Numbered from the stretch's first letter, positions 12,637-25,800 are shown. The stretch is DNA of 64,000 nucleotides from Aurifilum marmelostoma (GCA_027559495.1 JAMXSV010000010.1:1364001-1428000), one strand, 5' to 3'. Made by a program: numbers and translations. The notes: a model not told the origin generated them from the sequence alone.

Positions 12637-15600
12637 ACGTGGAGCATCACACAACAACAACTCAGCAGAGGGCCACTGCGCGCATGATTACGAACCCGAG
12701 AACGACCTGCGAATCATACGGGCGGCCGGGTCCGAATGGATCCTTCTCTCCAGTAAGCATGAAAATAATGGACTATGTTGTTGCCTAGGAGGACCATACG
12801 GATTTTTCACCCACCCTAGTAAAGGTGACTTAAGCGGTGGAGCAGTTTCGCATCCTTTGCTGAGAAAGGTAGAGAGCTTACTCACCTAGGTGCCAGCATG
12901 GCAGGCCTGTCGCGAGTTTCGGGATCCTCTTGTACGACGGTCAAAATAGTACGGTACGTTAGTTTGTACATTCCTTTGCTACGTTGCCTTTGTTGCAGGT
13001 GAATCCTACATACCAACCCCCAGTCGACCGGGCCCTTGACAGATTTTCCCTTTTTTTCCCCCCCTTGTTTTCTTTCTTCTTCATTGCAGAGACTTCTCCA
13101 AGGCCGGCATCTCTCTCTGGCACTTGTTCCTTTTCTTCTGCCATAAGACTATGTACTATCCATCCACTAACACCTGCAGACGTTGTAAGCTTCTCCTGAA
13201 ATGGGGCCATGTCCGATCAATATACATGGATGGCGTGTGATCGAATCCGTTCCTAGTAATGAATTGTCTCAGAGTGATCTATCATGATTTCCAGCCGTCA
13301 TGTCGCATGTGACATCGCAGATAATGCCCGAACTGGTCGTCACGCAACTTTGTCGTGTGCGCACAATTTGGAGGGGACCGGGGGGGGAACGTTTCGGGGG
13401 GCGGCTAATACTGTAACCAAGCCCCCATATGCGGCCAAGGTGCGCTGCAATCAAAGTACATACCTGATAGCCTCCCAGAGGTACATACGTACTAGAGGTA
13501 GTACTTTACCGTCGCTACAGCGGCAACTCTACCAGGGCAACCCTACCATACGATCCCTTTCGATCCGACCCAGCGAGATCAAGTCTACCGATTACGCATC
13601 GGCTATAGATGCCCACGCTGACTCTCGCCTTCCTAATCAATGCAGGCTGTCTCATCCTCTCGCCCACTCTAGTCGTGTGAATCATAGCGGAAGTTGTCCC
13701 TTTCGACTTTCTTCAACCCGACGTAAGCCACGCTTATCGGACTTGCTGTTACTCCACAAAACCTGGCTGGATTAGAGACCGAGGTGGAAAATCGTCATTA
13801 ATACTCTTTTGGGAGGTGTGGGACACATCCTGGGCTGGGATTATGTTCGATAATTAATTATAGTAAATATGCTGCTCGTAGGAAAGTGTATTACAGTGTT
13901 GCAGGCTATTACATGACAAAACTCAATATCGCTAATATATTTATGATGTAGAATATTTCTGCTTCTTGATATTGATGCCTGAGTTCGCGACACAGCGAGA
14001 CTCATCGGCGTGGTTCATGTACAATACCATATCTGTTACTACTATCGCTTTTCAACCTATGGATGAACCGCCAAACGTGCCCCCTTCAATAGTCTTCGCC
14101 TTGCTAGTGGGACTACTGTATTTTCCTTTTATCCTCAGAAAAGTCCTGAAGATAGCAATTCTTTACAGCGAATGCCTATTCTGATAACTAGGTATGGAAT
14201 GTAGAGCGCTAGGTCCCTATGGGGGGCCTGCTTGATCTAGCTGCAGGTGGAACATCATTCTCTCCAAGTATGATTAGAGTTAGAATATTAATCAGCAACC
14301 TGACATTGTGGTTGGAATACGAGTCAGACGAGACGAGATAGGTTTCAACAGGCAGATTGTGATCGCCGAACTTTTTGGGGTCCGGACCGCTTCGGCCCAA
14401 AGCTCTTGAGGCCGTTCCGGGTTATGAAGACGGCATGCCCCATATCGTGATGAGAAGCATGTCCCGCCCAAGGCCACCCTGGATAGTAACAATTGCCCGT
14501 GGTTATTTGCAGAAGCTTGCTTGTTACCCGAAATACCCGAACCGTTCTTCAACTGTGTCTCACAATATTAATCACCCCTACGCCTCGTATTGTTGGGTTG
14601 AGAGGCCTATGCTAAAACCCACGAGTCACAGCTTCTTCGGATACACATGATCACTTGCATAAATTATGATTAATACTTGGCATCTGTATGCATTATGTAG
14701 ACCTAGGATAACGAAACTCCAGTTGCAAGTGACAGGCCTCAAGGTCAGCTACTCAAGTAGGTAGATCTCAGGTGTTGGTGAATCCAGCGTGAAAATTTAT
14801 GAAGGGAGCATAGCAGCAACCCAGCAGTCAAGCAACCCCTAAAATAGATAGACCATAGTCTTACGTCTAAATAGAGTGTGTCTGGTCTCTCAGGCACACA
14901 CTGAGGTTTGTAACCCGGATTCGTGCAGTCTCACATCATGGTGGGGGCCAAGTCCAAGTCCGTCATTGATGGGGGCTGAGTTTAAGACATGCAAAAAACG
15001 CAGCCAATCCCTAATGCATCCTCAGATCTCTGAAGAGGTCATCAGGGGTTTCTGACAGGACACAATGCGCGTGATCTATTGGAGGTCCAGTTATGCTGAG
15101 GAGGACTGTGAGATTTGGCTCAGGTGTGCGGCCGAACGTCTATTCTTACAGTTCCTGCCAGGTCAAAGTACCACAACATGGAACTTTCACGTTCTCACAT
15201 TATGTATGTGACCTAGGACAGTGCGATTTACATCTCCATGACAAGAAACAAATAGCAGTGTCTCTATCGTCCAATTGGCCCACCGCCAGTCCGAAAGAAC
15301 ATTTTTGTTCCTTGCCAGATAATTACAGCTAGTCAGACTTGTCTGATGCACTACGTTCGACAGATACCAAAATAAACGCAGCTAGAGCATAGCATTGGAA
15401 TGCATGGCTCATTGATGACCAGGAAATTTCAAACAAATCATTGTGTTCCAGATGGATTTTATATAACTAGTGACAAGAGCTCATGTAATCATCGTGACCT
15501 ACACTAAACACCCTTTAATGATTGGATCGTACCTCAAGGGTGTGAATAGATTAAGTATGCATATGGTTATTTCTATCTTAAGCTTATGAACGATGAGAAC

Positions 15601-17157
15601 AGACCTGGCTGATGTGGATCGGGACCGACTAGGCGGTATGGGAGCAAGGCAGGATATTCAAAGCGCATAGGATCTCGAATATGTAGACATGATTGAGGAT
15701 CACATTTTTGTCTTTCAATTATAGATAGGTATATGCATCAGCCTTGTCTCAATCAGCATCACAATACTGCTCAATTTTCAATATAGTCAAGTACCAGCAA
15801 GAGCACCATTGTGCTATAGGAAAGAAGTGTGCCGAGTCTAGCACCTCATATAGGATAATTCAAGGGTTGTCTAGTGATATGACTGCCTGAGCCTTCCCGC
15901 CAACCCTGCCTGTCTCATTGACGATGACACGTTGTCCTGTCAGACGCTGTGTTGAAGTGGTCTTTGTTAAGCTATCCTTCATGGGAACCTGGCCACGTTG
16001 GTAATAAGTGCCCTTTGAGCTACCCAGGTACTTCCCTTCATAAGTCCGTTATGGGCTATTCACAGGTCATAGTCATGAAGTCCTCATCTTACTGACCTAT
16101 GTCACAAGGTATGGTCTGCAAATGGGTAGTAAGTGTATTGTCTACGCTGTCCCATCCCTGCATCAACCAGCAACCACTATGCCTTAAAACAGTACGATGA
16201 GCTGCTCAGCCACATTGTCGACACGGGGGCTGTTTAACTCAGGCCCTTGAAATTGGGGAGAAGGCTGTAGTCAGTTCTCTATGCGAGACTGTTATGTCTG
16301 AGGTTGAACTCTCTACAGTAGGAATGTACTATCCTGACATGGACATCTAGAAGACAGGTTCCAATCTATTTGTTCATAGTTAGGTTCTCCCAGTGGCGCG
16401 GGACTCTTGACAGCAGCGATTTGCATCGTCAACATGTGCTTAAATACCCACAAAGTTTTCACTGGAGCATTGATGGAGTGGTTCTGGGTTGCCTGCAGGG
16501 TGGGTAGGTTGTTGTGTGACGGAACTGGCTTTGGACTCTAAATACATTGTCTCTTGTGTTGACATTTGACAGGCTATGATGCATGGAAGTGCATATAAAT
16601 CTGTGCAGAATTTCTCATTGCCTACATATCATCTCTTCATCCTGTTCTGTTTCTCGTGGTTGCCTACTTGAGGAAGCGCACTTGCAAATGAGCTCCATGA
16701 TGCTTCATTTCCTCTGTGTGGCATGAAATATTGCGATGATCCCAGCTGCTTCATATTCACACAACCACACTCAAATATCTCAAAAGTATATCTCTTGATG
16801 CTTGCACTGGTATTTGTTATGACCCACTCTATAGAGCCTGCATGTATATCTTGAGGACCTTTAAGCCTGGGCTTCCATGATGTGAATGCTCCCACCAGTC
16901 TGTTCTCTTCCCGACAAGTCTCTGCTGTACTTTCTCTCCCTTAATTGTTCAGTCCCATGCCGAAAGGGAAAAAAACCATGTGGGGTATATAACGCCTGTA
17001 TGAAAATGTAACTTAAATGCTGAGGCTTGTATGCAGTCTTGTCTTTCTGTCTCGGCCTTGCCGGGACTCTAAATGAAAAATGCAATAAAAAAGGATGTTC
17101 CGACGATGATATGCAAGATTATGTTCCATGGAATGCTGAAAATTTGATTCTCCTTTC
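8658..17157. other. ~8.5-kb gene desert
   Basis: I find no reading frame with recognisable domains or consistent splice structure. The first ~1.5 kb probably holds the 5' leader and promoter of the minus-strand gene ending at 8657. From about 13.8 to 16.9 kb the sequence is visibly richer in A/T than the flanking genes, with frequent TAG/TAA in all frames. It contains an (AC)n tract near 12.6 kb. The longest open frames (9639-10043, 13284-13775) have no motif and look like chance. Confidence 0.6.
12603..12635. repeat. (AC)n microsatellite
   Basis: About 16 uninterrupted AC dinucleotides in non-coding DNA. Confidence 0.95.
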
Positions 17158-18165
17158 TCACTTGCCACCCTTCAGTTTCGCCCACCAGCTGTGCTTCGCA
17201 CCGCGAGCCCGGAAACCCCTGAGCTGCTCGCCCACAGGGCTCGGTGGCACCGAGTCCTCCGGACATTCGATCTCGAGGTCCAGGCGGTACCGTCGTACGC
17301 TGCCGCTGTCATCATTGAAGCCGATGCGCCGATTGGCTTTGGGCACAAAACACTCCGGGACCATATTGCGCATTACCCAGCCGCGCACACCCCTGCTGGC
17401 GGCGTCGATAGCGGCGTACTCGAGTCGACGGGTGCGATCGGATGTCCAGTAATGCGTTGTCTGCGGAGGTGCGTGAGGAGATAGGGGCGAAGAAGGCGGC
17501 TCGGCAGGGCAATAAGGATCATGCTGTGACGACGACGATTCTGGACGCTCGTCGTTGCACTTGGCATTGGCGGTGTTGACTTTGAGAATGACGGGGGCGA
17601 GGTCTATACTGGGGCGGGCCGACAATGATGACTGCTCCTGGCTGTCAATGTGTTCTGGCGATGGAAATTGGAAATATGAATGCTTGCGGTTCAGGTTCTG
17701 TTGTTGTTGCTGGCTGAGCGATGTCGGGCGAGACAAGGAAAGGCTAGACCGGCACGGCACATGTGAGAGCGGGCCGCCTGCACCGGCGCGTCTGAGTGGC
17801 GGCCGCTTCTGAGTCCGGTCCGTCCTCGGCGGCGAGGGCGAGGTCTGCTTGGGACTGCGCCGTCTCTTTTTGGTCGATTGAGAGCTGCGTGGTGGAGGAG
17901 TGGTACCGGACTCATAACCAGAGTCCTGGCGGATCATCCGGAATGACCCAGGCCGGCTGTCAGGGCTATCTCGCTGGGATGGCCTGGACCTTCTGAGGAG
18001 AGCGTCCTTTGAGCAGGGGACTTCTGGAACCCTCGCCGTCGACGAAGCTTTGTTCTCTGGCCGGTGATTCGGGTCGTACAACTCGATGTCTTGGAAAGAG
18101 TGGTATGTTGTCGTTGAGTAAAAGCTCGCTCTGGACTGAGACCTGGATTCTGGTGATGCGGCCAT
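17158..18165 (-). CDS. Conserved-looking fungal protein of unknown function, disordered N-terminus
   Basis: A single uninterrupted frame of 335 residues from the ATG at 18165 (context AAGAGATGG). The first ~220 residues are rich in Ser, Pro, Arg and Gln (a QQQQQ run near 150; basic KKRRRSPK near 100) and look disordered, with possible nuclear localisation signals. The last ~100 residues are different: DRTRRLEYAAIDAASRGVRG, WVMRNMVPECFVPK and RRYRLDLEIECPED look like a small folded, conserved block, and the chain ends with a basic WWAKLKGGK. I do not recognise a named family. The compact C-terminal block, rather than length alone, is why I consider it a real gene. Function unknown. Confidence 0.7.
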   Translation of the reverse strand: MAASPESRSQSRASFYSTTTYHSFQDIELYDPNHRPENKASSTARVPEVPCSKDALLRRSRPSQRDSPDSRPGSFRMIRQDSGYESGTTPPPRSSQSTKKRRRSPKQTSPSPPRTDRTQKRPPLRRAGAGGPLSHVPCRSSLSLSRPTSLSQQQQQNLNRKHSYFQFPSPEHIDSQEQSSLSARPSIDLAPVILKVNTANAKCNDERPESSSSQHDPYCPAEPPSSPLSPHAPPQTTHYWTSDRTRRLEYAAIDAASRGVRGWVMRNMVPECFVPKANRRIGFNDDSGSVRRYRLDLEIECPEDSVPPSPVGEQLRGFRARGAKHSWWAKLKGGK

Positions 18166-20039
18166 CTCTTCTGTTGTGGTTGTTGTTGCTGTAGTCGAGT
18201 GGGGCGGGTGGGAGCCGGGACATGGAAAGATCTTGGCCTTGTGTTACAGTTTGCTTTCGATAGAGGACCCTCGCATGTTCTGCTGGACAAGCTGAAACTT
18301 CTCGACAAGAGGAGTCCGGAACTCCCGTGGGAGAGAGCAGAGACAGGGAGGAAGATTTTGTCGCTCTATTATGGCTCTGGCTTCATACGGCCACACACTT
18401 CTCAGTGGAGCTCACCGGCCGCCTCGCTTGTAGTGCTCATCAACCTCGACCCCTGAAAGTTGGAGCTTCTGGAAGCCTGTCCGGGGGAATGGAAAGCTTT
18501 CCTGACGTTGTGGGGGAGTTGCGGTCAATCACTCGTCCTGAGGAGGAATAGCGAGAGCTCAGGGGCTGTGAAAATTGTTGAAGCGATCGTGAAGAGCAAT
18601 TTGTGAATGTCCCCCCTCTCGACATGTGCGGGTCGTCCGGTCTTCACCGGGGGAGGGGGAAAGAGAGTCTTGAGCTGGTCATATCTCGTGTCGAGATGCC
18701 TAGGCCACTCCGTGACTGCAGCGCCCCCAAGTAATATTTATTTGCCCAGCGATCAGTCGCATGTTTAACCCTCGGGTGTTCATGGGTTCACGAGATTGGC
18801 CGAGTAGAGAGGCGAAGACGGAGAACAGCAGCGCTTCTATTGGCGCTTTAGGCTTGAAACTGCTGCGCATGTGCTACTGGAACCTGCAGTAGTCGCACGC
18901 CAAGTTGCATGCGTACTGGGGAGGGGGGGGAGGGGGCTGAACCTAGGCCGGGGTTTTGGGTGTGGATGGGTGGATGGTTTAGGTATGAGCAAACCTGCGG
19001 CTGCCGACCCCCCTGACCAGCAGTCTCCGTGACCGCTGTTCCTCTGACTGGATGAGACGAAGCCAAGGTCCACGTTGAGGCGTAACGCAAACAAGCAATT
19101 CGAGTACCGAGTCGCAGCCGACAGTAACACTTGAGAGTAGCATCGGCCCAGCGAGAGCCTCGCAAGGCAATTCGAAGTCGTAAGCGGCAGTTCGGCTTTC
19201 AAGGCGCGATCAGTGCCCTGCCAATGAATCGGAAAAGGATCCATACAATCAGCCTTGGGCGTCCAGCGGTCAACAGAAGACGAATTCGAGCCACACGAAA
19301 GGCGCTTCTCTGACCAAGACGACTGCAGTACTATGGCCTGAAAAGGTCACAGAATCCGGAGCCCCTCCTACGGGGCCCAAGATCTGCCCCACGCCATGAT
19401 CCACTGGGCGCTAATCCGGCGGGAGCGGTCAGGCAAAAAAAAAAAAAAAAGACCCAGGGACATTGAGATAATCATTGACAGTAGACGCCAAAAATAAAGG
19501 CGTATTACTCATAATGGAAAAAATGTGATGAGCTTTGTGCAGAGTCAAGACCAATGATGGCCGAGCAGAAAGAGCAGTTCAGGGTCCCATACCAGGCTCC
19601 AAGCAGCAAGAACTGCCGGCGAAGGAGTACAAGACTGGTGAGTGACGAGCAGTAGTGTGATTCCCATAGGCGCACAGCTGATCTGGTTCTATAAGGTGCG
19701 AGTCGAACAGCTGGTCACGTGGTGGTGGGCTTCTGGGATCAACCAGGTTGTCCTCAAAGGGCAAAGGTGCCGCCCCAACGCACCATTTCTGCTGACTCAT
19801 CTACGACCGTATGGGGAGTAGCGCCATTGCTCACAGAGCACACAACGCGTGCCTCGACGCTGGCGCCACATGTGGCTGGATCACAGCCCCACAATCGGGC
19901 GCAGGAATTTCGAAACCCACCCTTTCAATTGTGCAGGATTTTGCCCTCCGCCATCGTCAATTTGCCAGACTTTGACCTGCCACCTCGCACGCTTCGACAT
20001 CCACCACTTCCTTTAACCATCTCGAAGCAGCATATCAAA
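18166..20039. other. Divergent intergenic region between unknown gene (-) and eL36 gene (+)
   Basis: The stretch holds the upstream regions of two genes that face away from each other. It contains a run of 16 A at 19435-19450 and no supported coding frame. Confidence 0.6.
19900..20039 (+). promoter_or_regulatory. Probable eL36 core promoter and pyrimidine-rich leader
   Basis: The ~140 bp before the start codon include an AAACCCACCC element and C/T-rich leader segments (CATCCACCACTTCC), as is usual upstream of fungal ribosomal protein genes. The leader ends in CAAA before ATG. No transcription start can be fixed from sequence. Confidence 0.35.
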
Positions 20040-20696
20040 ATGGCCGCCGCTCAGGGTGCCCCTCGCTCCGGCCTCATCGTCGTAAGTTTGACCCTTGCGC
20101 CTCACTGCAAGCGCTTGAGAGTGTCGAGCAAACTCTGCTTTCCTGGTGTTGTGGACCATCACCAATTGCCGCCTCTGCCCAGCGAAATGTTCAAGTGATG
20201 CTAACAAATTTCGAAATAGGGCATCAACCATGGACACGTAAGACAACTCCAACCCTCCTCACACTCGATTACAGATCAAGGCCAATAAACGCATGCGATC
20301 GATACCGATCCCGACCCCGACGTCGACACGAACACCGGCTGACCATGACATAGAAAACCACCCCCCGCGTTGCCAGCAAGCGCGTGAGCCGCATGAAGGG
20401 TCGCTCCAGCAAGCGAACTGACTTCGTGCGCTCGCTCATCAAGGAGGTTGCCGGTCTGGCCCCTTACGAGAAGCGCATCGTTGAGTTGATCCGCAACGGC
20501 AAGGACAAGCGCAGCCGAAAGCTGGCCAAGAAGAGGGTACGTCCCACAACAACAACAACCACATTCACAACGAATCTTTCCAGGACTGTCTTGACGGCGT
20601 GGCTAACCCTTCATCTAGCTGGGAACCTTCGGCCGCTCCAAGGCTAAGGTGGAGGAGCTGCAGCGGATGATCGCCGAGTCTCGTCGCGCCCACTAA
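20040..20696 (+). CDS. RPL36: 60S ribosomal protein eL36
   Basis: Four exons (20040..20081, 20220..20237, 20354..20536, 20619..20696) are separated by introns of 138, 116 and 82 bp, with every junction in phase. They give 106 residues, close to the ~100 of yeast eL36. The protein carries the family core: GLIVGINHGH then KTTPRVASKR, RTDFVRSLIKEVAGLAPYEK, RIVELIRNGKDKR and the C-terminal KKRLGTFGRSKAKVEEL. The second exon is only 18 nt, encoding GINHGH, and is easily missed by automatic prediction. The product is a structural protein of the large cytosolic ribosomal subunit. Several short introns near the 5' end are common in fungal ribosomal protein genes and are often tied to high expression. 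Confidence 0.98.
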
Positions 20697-23600
20697 ATTA
20701 TGTCGACGAGTGCTGCCCTCTGATGGGTATTACGCATTACCCAGGCGTTTGGCGCAGTATACCCGATGGGTGGATCAAGATGCTGGCTACGACCTACATG
20801 TGGATGGTGACGAAGCAGGCAAAACGTATCCAGGCCCTCCTACGTGTGGAGTCAGCGGTACCATAAGGTTCGGGTCGCAGGAGCGAACACACAAAAACGA
20901 GGACGGCGAGAGGAATTGACTTGATGAGCCCGGGTAGATGTCCAACCAAATTCTTTTCTTCTGACATACTGTCCATCTTTGTGTGTGATGCATGAAGCTT
21001 ACTGCACCCTTGACCTCTTGCCATTTTGCCCCATGGCATAGTACATTTCCATCGCTTCCCCGAGAGCCACAACCAGTTGGAGTCAAACAAAAGGTCACGG
21101 TACCGTATATCAATGACAGCCGACGCTTCTATACCGTGGATCGATACTCTTTGCATATCTGTTCTTCTACCAGTCGTTGACTTGTACATTGACGCATGCA
21201 AGACACTGCCGTAGAACGATGCTCCGTCGACCAATGTGCCAGATCATGGATCACGGCAAGTTGCGGCGGCAATCTGTCCGCCCCCCGCCCCCCCCGGCTG
21301 TAGGTACCGCTACTAAGTGTCGCCATCCTGGTAGTTTCTGTACTGGTAGCCTCTGTCAGGCATCTGTGTTCCCAGACGTGTACCTTGATGTGGTGGTTGC
21401 GGGCGAACGACCGCTCAACAGTTCTTGGTATAGACAGAAACGATGACCGAGAAGATTGGCCTCCTCTACCTCCCTGAATCGTGCGCTGATAGCGCTCGAC
21501 AAGTCCCTTTCTCCAATCTCCATCAAACATTTATGCTTGCTTTTTCTAAACATCGCTGCGAAAATGTATACAGGCGAGGCTTTTGTACTTTACCATGGCA
21601 GACCTTTGAAAGCCAACCACAAACCGAGAATAATTAACCTCTTCCCGAAAAAAAAAAAAAATACAGATGTTTCTCTATCAAATACCGTATTCTCCGCTCT
21701 GTGTGTCGGGCTCGCCAGCATAATTGCTCGCTCCATATTTCACGGATCGTGGGGAGACAGACAGCAATACTTCTAACCCTGTATCCGATGATATCACCAA
21801 CAGGCCTTAGGTATGTACTCTCAAGCCATAGCTTCTGCCTTCTAAAAGAATGCTGGAGTTCATCATTCTCTTCTTCTTTCCTGGTGCTCTGATAAATTAC
21901 CTAGTATAGAAACGCGGACAAATATCCCATGACGAAGGCAGAAATGACAAAAATAAGCGGCTACATTTTTGCGAGGACCATGCACGCCCTGCCGGCCAGC
22001 CCCGGGGGCGCTCTAGAAAGCTATTTGTCTATGTCTCTCTTCCTTTTTCAGGTGTCGACTTTGCACAGTCAAGCCTGATGGTTTCGGATTTACTGACTTG
22101 TCAACCACGACCCCGCCCAGAAGAAAAGAAGAGAGGGGGGGGGGGCTGGAGGAAGAGACGGACGGGCTTTGAAACAACTTTCAGGAATGTGTTCAAGTCA
22201 GAAGCATCACTCGTCCTCGATGGTAGATGGATCGTCGCGCACCATCACATGAAGACCCTTTTTTAGAACCACCTCGGCTACCTCATCTCTTCGTTTCCTT
22301 ACCCCCCTTCTCATGCCCGGGGGAACGTAATTACTATGGTACCACCTTGCTATGATAACATGGTATCATTGTGTTTAGCATTAACTTCCTGATCGGTGAA
22401 ACTCGTGAGTCACAGGATAGCTGCGCTGCCTTTTCACATGTCTGCTCGTCAAGCTTGAATGGCTGGATGTGTTACATCGCTGCCGCCAGGCGCTGGGAAG
22501 CTGACAGCGCTCGGTGTGCTGAATCGTCGCCTACCGCGGCTCGATCCTTGAAAAAAATTAGGCTTCGGCCCACTTTGACGATCTTTTTGTGGTTGCAACC
22601 ACCATCATGAGGGCAGGTGAGCCTTTTGCATCACATTCCATCACAGCCGAGTCTGATGGCTTTTTGTGTCTCTGATCGGCGAGTGTGCATCTCTCGTGCA
22701 ACGTTTTGGCTTGCCTCCTGACTGATGCATCGGCGCAAGTGAGCACTCATCTACGAGCGCTTGCGTAGCCCACCCCGACTCATGCAGCTGAAGCCCGATG
22801 GGCTGCCGAAAGCCCGCCGCGAAACTGACGGCACCGGACCTCGTCCGGCTTCATGTTCCGTATCCAGTGTCTGCATTTTTATATCACTCGTTCTCTGGAC
22901 ATGATCATGCTTAGAGCCTAGGAGTTATGACTGCATGGCAGCTGCACTGTCTGCTTCGTCTTCTGTCTCTCGCGGAACCATACCGCATACCGCAATTCGC
23001 CACCGTAAATCACTACACATTCGAAAATAATAGCCACATCCGAATCGGCCCACAACTCGCAAGTGGCTGCTACCCACGTGTCTGTGTCGTCGAAACCATC
23101 CGTTTGTTGCGCCAGGTAACAGAGACAATATGGCGAGGGCTTTATGAGGGTGAAAAGGAACGCGGTTGTCTCATCATTGACGGCCACGGTATCCCGCCTG
23201 GAACCAAAGCAGGCGTTCGCGTGGCCTTTCTCCACCACAAGAAGAAATACTTTCCAAGTCCCGTATCTTTTGACCAGAGTGCTGGTTCGACAGCCACACT
23301 ATTCCTAATGAATAGCATCTTCAGCCCTTTTCACTGGACCACCGGGGCTGTGCAGGCAAATCCTTCACGCACCCAAAAATCAGTCTCGCGAGTGCGAAGT
23401 CATTGTGGTGTTATGATTTTGAAGGCCCTGGGAGAGGATGGAAATGTTAGCGCCGTTTAGGAGGGCGGGCTGGCGCGGGCGCCCGGATGAGCCTCGATTG
23501 TGCGACATGTTCGGTTTTCACTACTCGGGCCTAGGCTGCTATTTCACGCTCATGGCGGCTCTCTTCTAGGGGGTACAGTAAGAGTGAAAGCTCCCACAGA

Positions 23601-24115
23601 CACCTAATGAACCTGTCTCTTCATACAGCATATACAGCAACAAAACACGCTCATCCCGCTCTACAGAACGCGTCTCATGAGACTTCTTATCTGAAAGCTA
23701 CAAAAGTACAACTCTCAGTTCATCATAACCAATCAGTAAGCAGGCAAGAGATTGGCATTGCATGATACGGGGACTTTTTGCACAGCAGCAGATACAGCAG
23801 TAATGACGTGAAATTGTTGGTCCACGTGCAACCTGAAACAGGACCATTTGGAATCCGTGTTCGTAGATCGTGCGTGCATGGGCATATTTCTGTGTGGAAT
23901 GTGGTGTATATTAAGAAGCGAACCGGAATGAGAAAACACAGATTGATAAGCATATGAAAAGGACGTCTTCTCATTTCACCCGCAATGTATATGACCTAGA
24001 GTCCAACTTCTTACCCAGTCCCCGAGCGTGTCTGCCTCTTCGAACGCACAGCTAGTCTCCAGGCCACTGGAGCATTCATCAACCGGATTCGCTCGAGAGG
24101 TTCACATTGACGACC
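20697..24115. other. Intergenic region, 3.4 kb, no confident gene
   Basis: It contains A and G homopolymer runs (about 21648-21661 and 22135-22145). A 177-codon ATG-initiated frame at 22927-23460 has no motif I recognise and overlaps an equally long open frame on the opposite strand, so I leave it unannotated. The right edge should hold the promoter of the gene starting at 24116. Confidence 0.5.
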
Positions 24116-25800
24116 ATGCCGTGGCTATTCACTCCAAGAAACTCGCCGAATGGCTCTCCTCGAAACAAAACAAATCCCAGATTCGGCGGGTCACCAACGC
24201 CACCAGCGGCTCGAACCGACTCACCTCCGTTCATAACTTATATCCCGGCGTTGATTGATGGAGCTTGCGGGACAATACCTAATATACAACGTTCTGTTGC
24301 CCAGCAGCTACAGAGCAACATCACATGCACCATGCGCCTGCTACCAACGCTGACACGAGAGGCTGTACTTACTAGAGTGGATGTAATTGAGACGATCCAG
24401 CACGCAGTTCTCGCCCTGTTTGAGACTTACATGCTTATCTCTGCAATTCCGCTCTTGTTATGTCTCCCTGGCGGCTTGTTCATGGTATGGATTGGATGCT
24501 GCAGCGCCTTGATCACAGGAATGACTTGGCATCTGAATCGCAATGGGGCCTATGGCGAGATCCTCCGCTCGCAGTCACCAGCGGCAGATGGATGGATGAT
24601 TGGGCAAGAAATCGATGACGAGCGTTGGTTTCTGGTTGCTGGCATTGGCACGAGGTAGGGCAAGACAACACAACCATACTGCTAGAATAATTGTATTGAT
24701 GTCTCGCACACTTCAGCTCGAGGTCTCTTACCAAGGAAACGCTCCCTACAATGGCCAGATTATTCAACAGAACCATCATGGCAGTCCATACGCCTGTATA
24801 TGGACTGCCACTTGACCTGTTGTTCGCACTGCTTCAGCAATCTCTCAACATCGTGGTCCCTTCGGCTGCCTCTCGTGCAGTGTATACACAGGTCCGGACC
24901 GCCCTGCTAAACAAGAATACTAAACGAGCTGTCATTATGGCCCACAATACTGGTGCTATCACAGTATCTCATGTCCTCCGACAACTTTACGCAGATGTAC
25001 CAACAGACAATCTATCAAAGCTAGAGATATATACCTTTGGGGCTGCTGCCACCGACTTTCCCACGCCGTTAGGGGGCTTCTCTGTCGAGACTAAGAGAAC
25101 AAGCAGTCAAATCCACGCTCCAGAATTTGCAGCCGAGAATCCCGGTCCACATATTGAGCATTTTGCCTTTGCCAAGGATCCTTTTGCGCAGATGGGGGTT
25201 CTGCGGAGCGTCAAGGAGGATCTAGAAGGCCGGTTCTGCGGATCCGTGTTCGTGTTGAATTGTGCGGGCAGAGCTCATCATGGGATCGAATCGTCGAAAG
25301 ACAACGCGATATCGAGGGATGCTGGAATGATTATCGCGGCCGCATCATCTGTCAAGACCAAATTCTCGTCTCGCTCGGTCATGTCGCTAAACGATTACAT
25401 GTTCTGTCTGTTCCCTGATCTTAAATCCCAGCCGGACCTCTCTGCTGAGGCCTGCGATCCGCAGAACCACAGCATCCTCGATGGTTTCATGTACATCGAC
25501 CAAGACCTTGCCGAGAAGCGCGAGTTTGCCGCGCTGGCCAAGGACTCGGCCACACACACCAGCACTAGGGGTGAGATGAAGAGACTGAGCTGGACAGGAC
25601 TTGGCGCCACTGCGAGTGGTTCAAAAGGGAACAGACCCGGCTCGATTGGGTTGGAAATGGCGAGGAAGGGTTGCAAGCACTGCAGTGGCCATCGAGGCAG
25701 GGAAGTGAGCTGGCTGATGAGGTATGTATGTGTTCCAAGCCACTTCAATATGGAGCACAAGACTGTCGGTGAAGAGACTGGATTGAGACGAGCCAAGTAA
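24116..25800 (+). CDS. Fungal alpha/beta-hydrolase-like membrane protein with altered nucleophile elbow
   Basis: Exons 24116..24654 and 24717..25800, joined across a 62-bp intron (GTAGGG...CTTCAG) with matching phase, encode 540 residues. A hydrophobic stretch at about residues 100-135 (ISAIPLLLCLPGG...) should span a membrane. WMIGQEIDDERWFLVAGIG, then LFNRTIMAVHTPVYGLPLD and a VIMAHNTGAITVSHVL segment near residue 255, follow the layout of lipase/DUF676-like folds, where a GxSxG elbow is expected. Here the motif reads AHNTG, so the usual Ser is Asn. It may be non-catalytic, or the match may be only structural. The 3' end is uncertain: a strong GTATGT donor at 25722 and an acceptor at 25829 would replace the last 26 residues with a short alternative tail ending at 25866. 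Function unknown. Confidence 0.75.

Noticed and set aside
13284..13775. 163-codon plus-strand frame in the first desert
   Set aside because: Composition follows the local DNA; no conserved-looking segment.
22927..23460. 177-codon ATG-initiated plus-strand frame
   Set aside because: No motif, no splice context, and an opposing open frame of similar quality; compatible with chance in this base composition.
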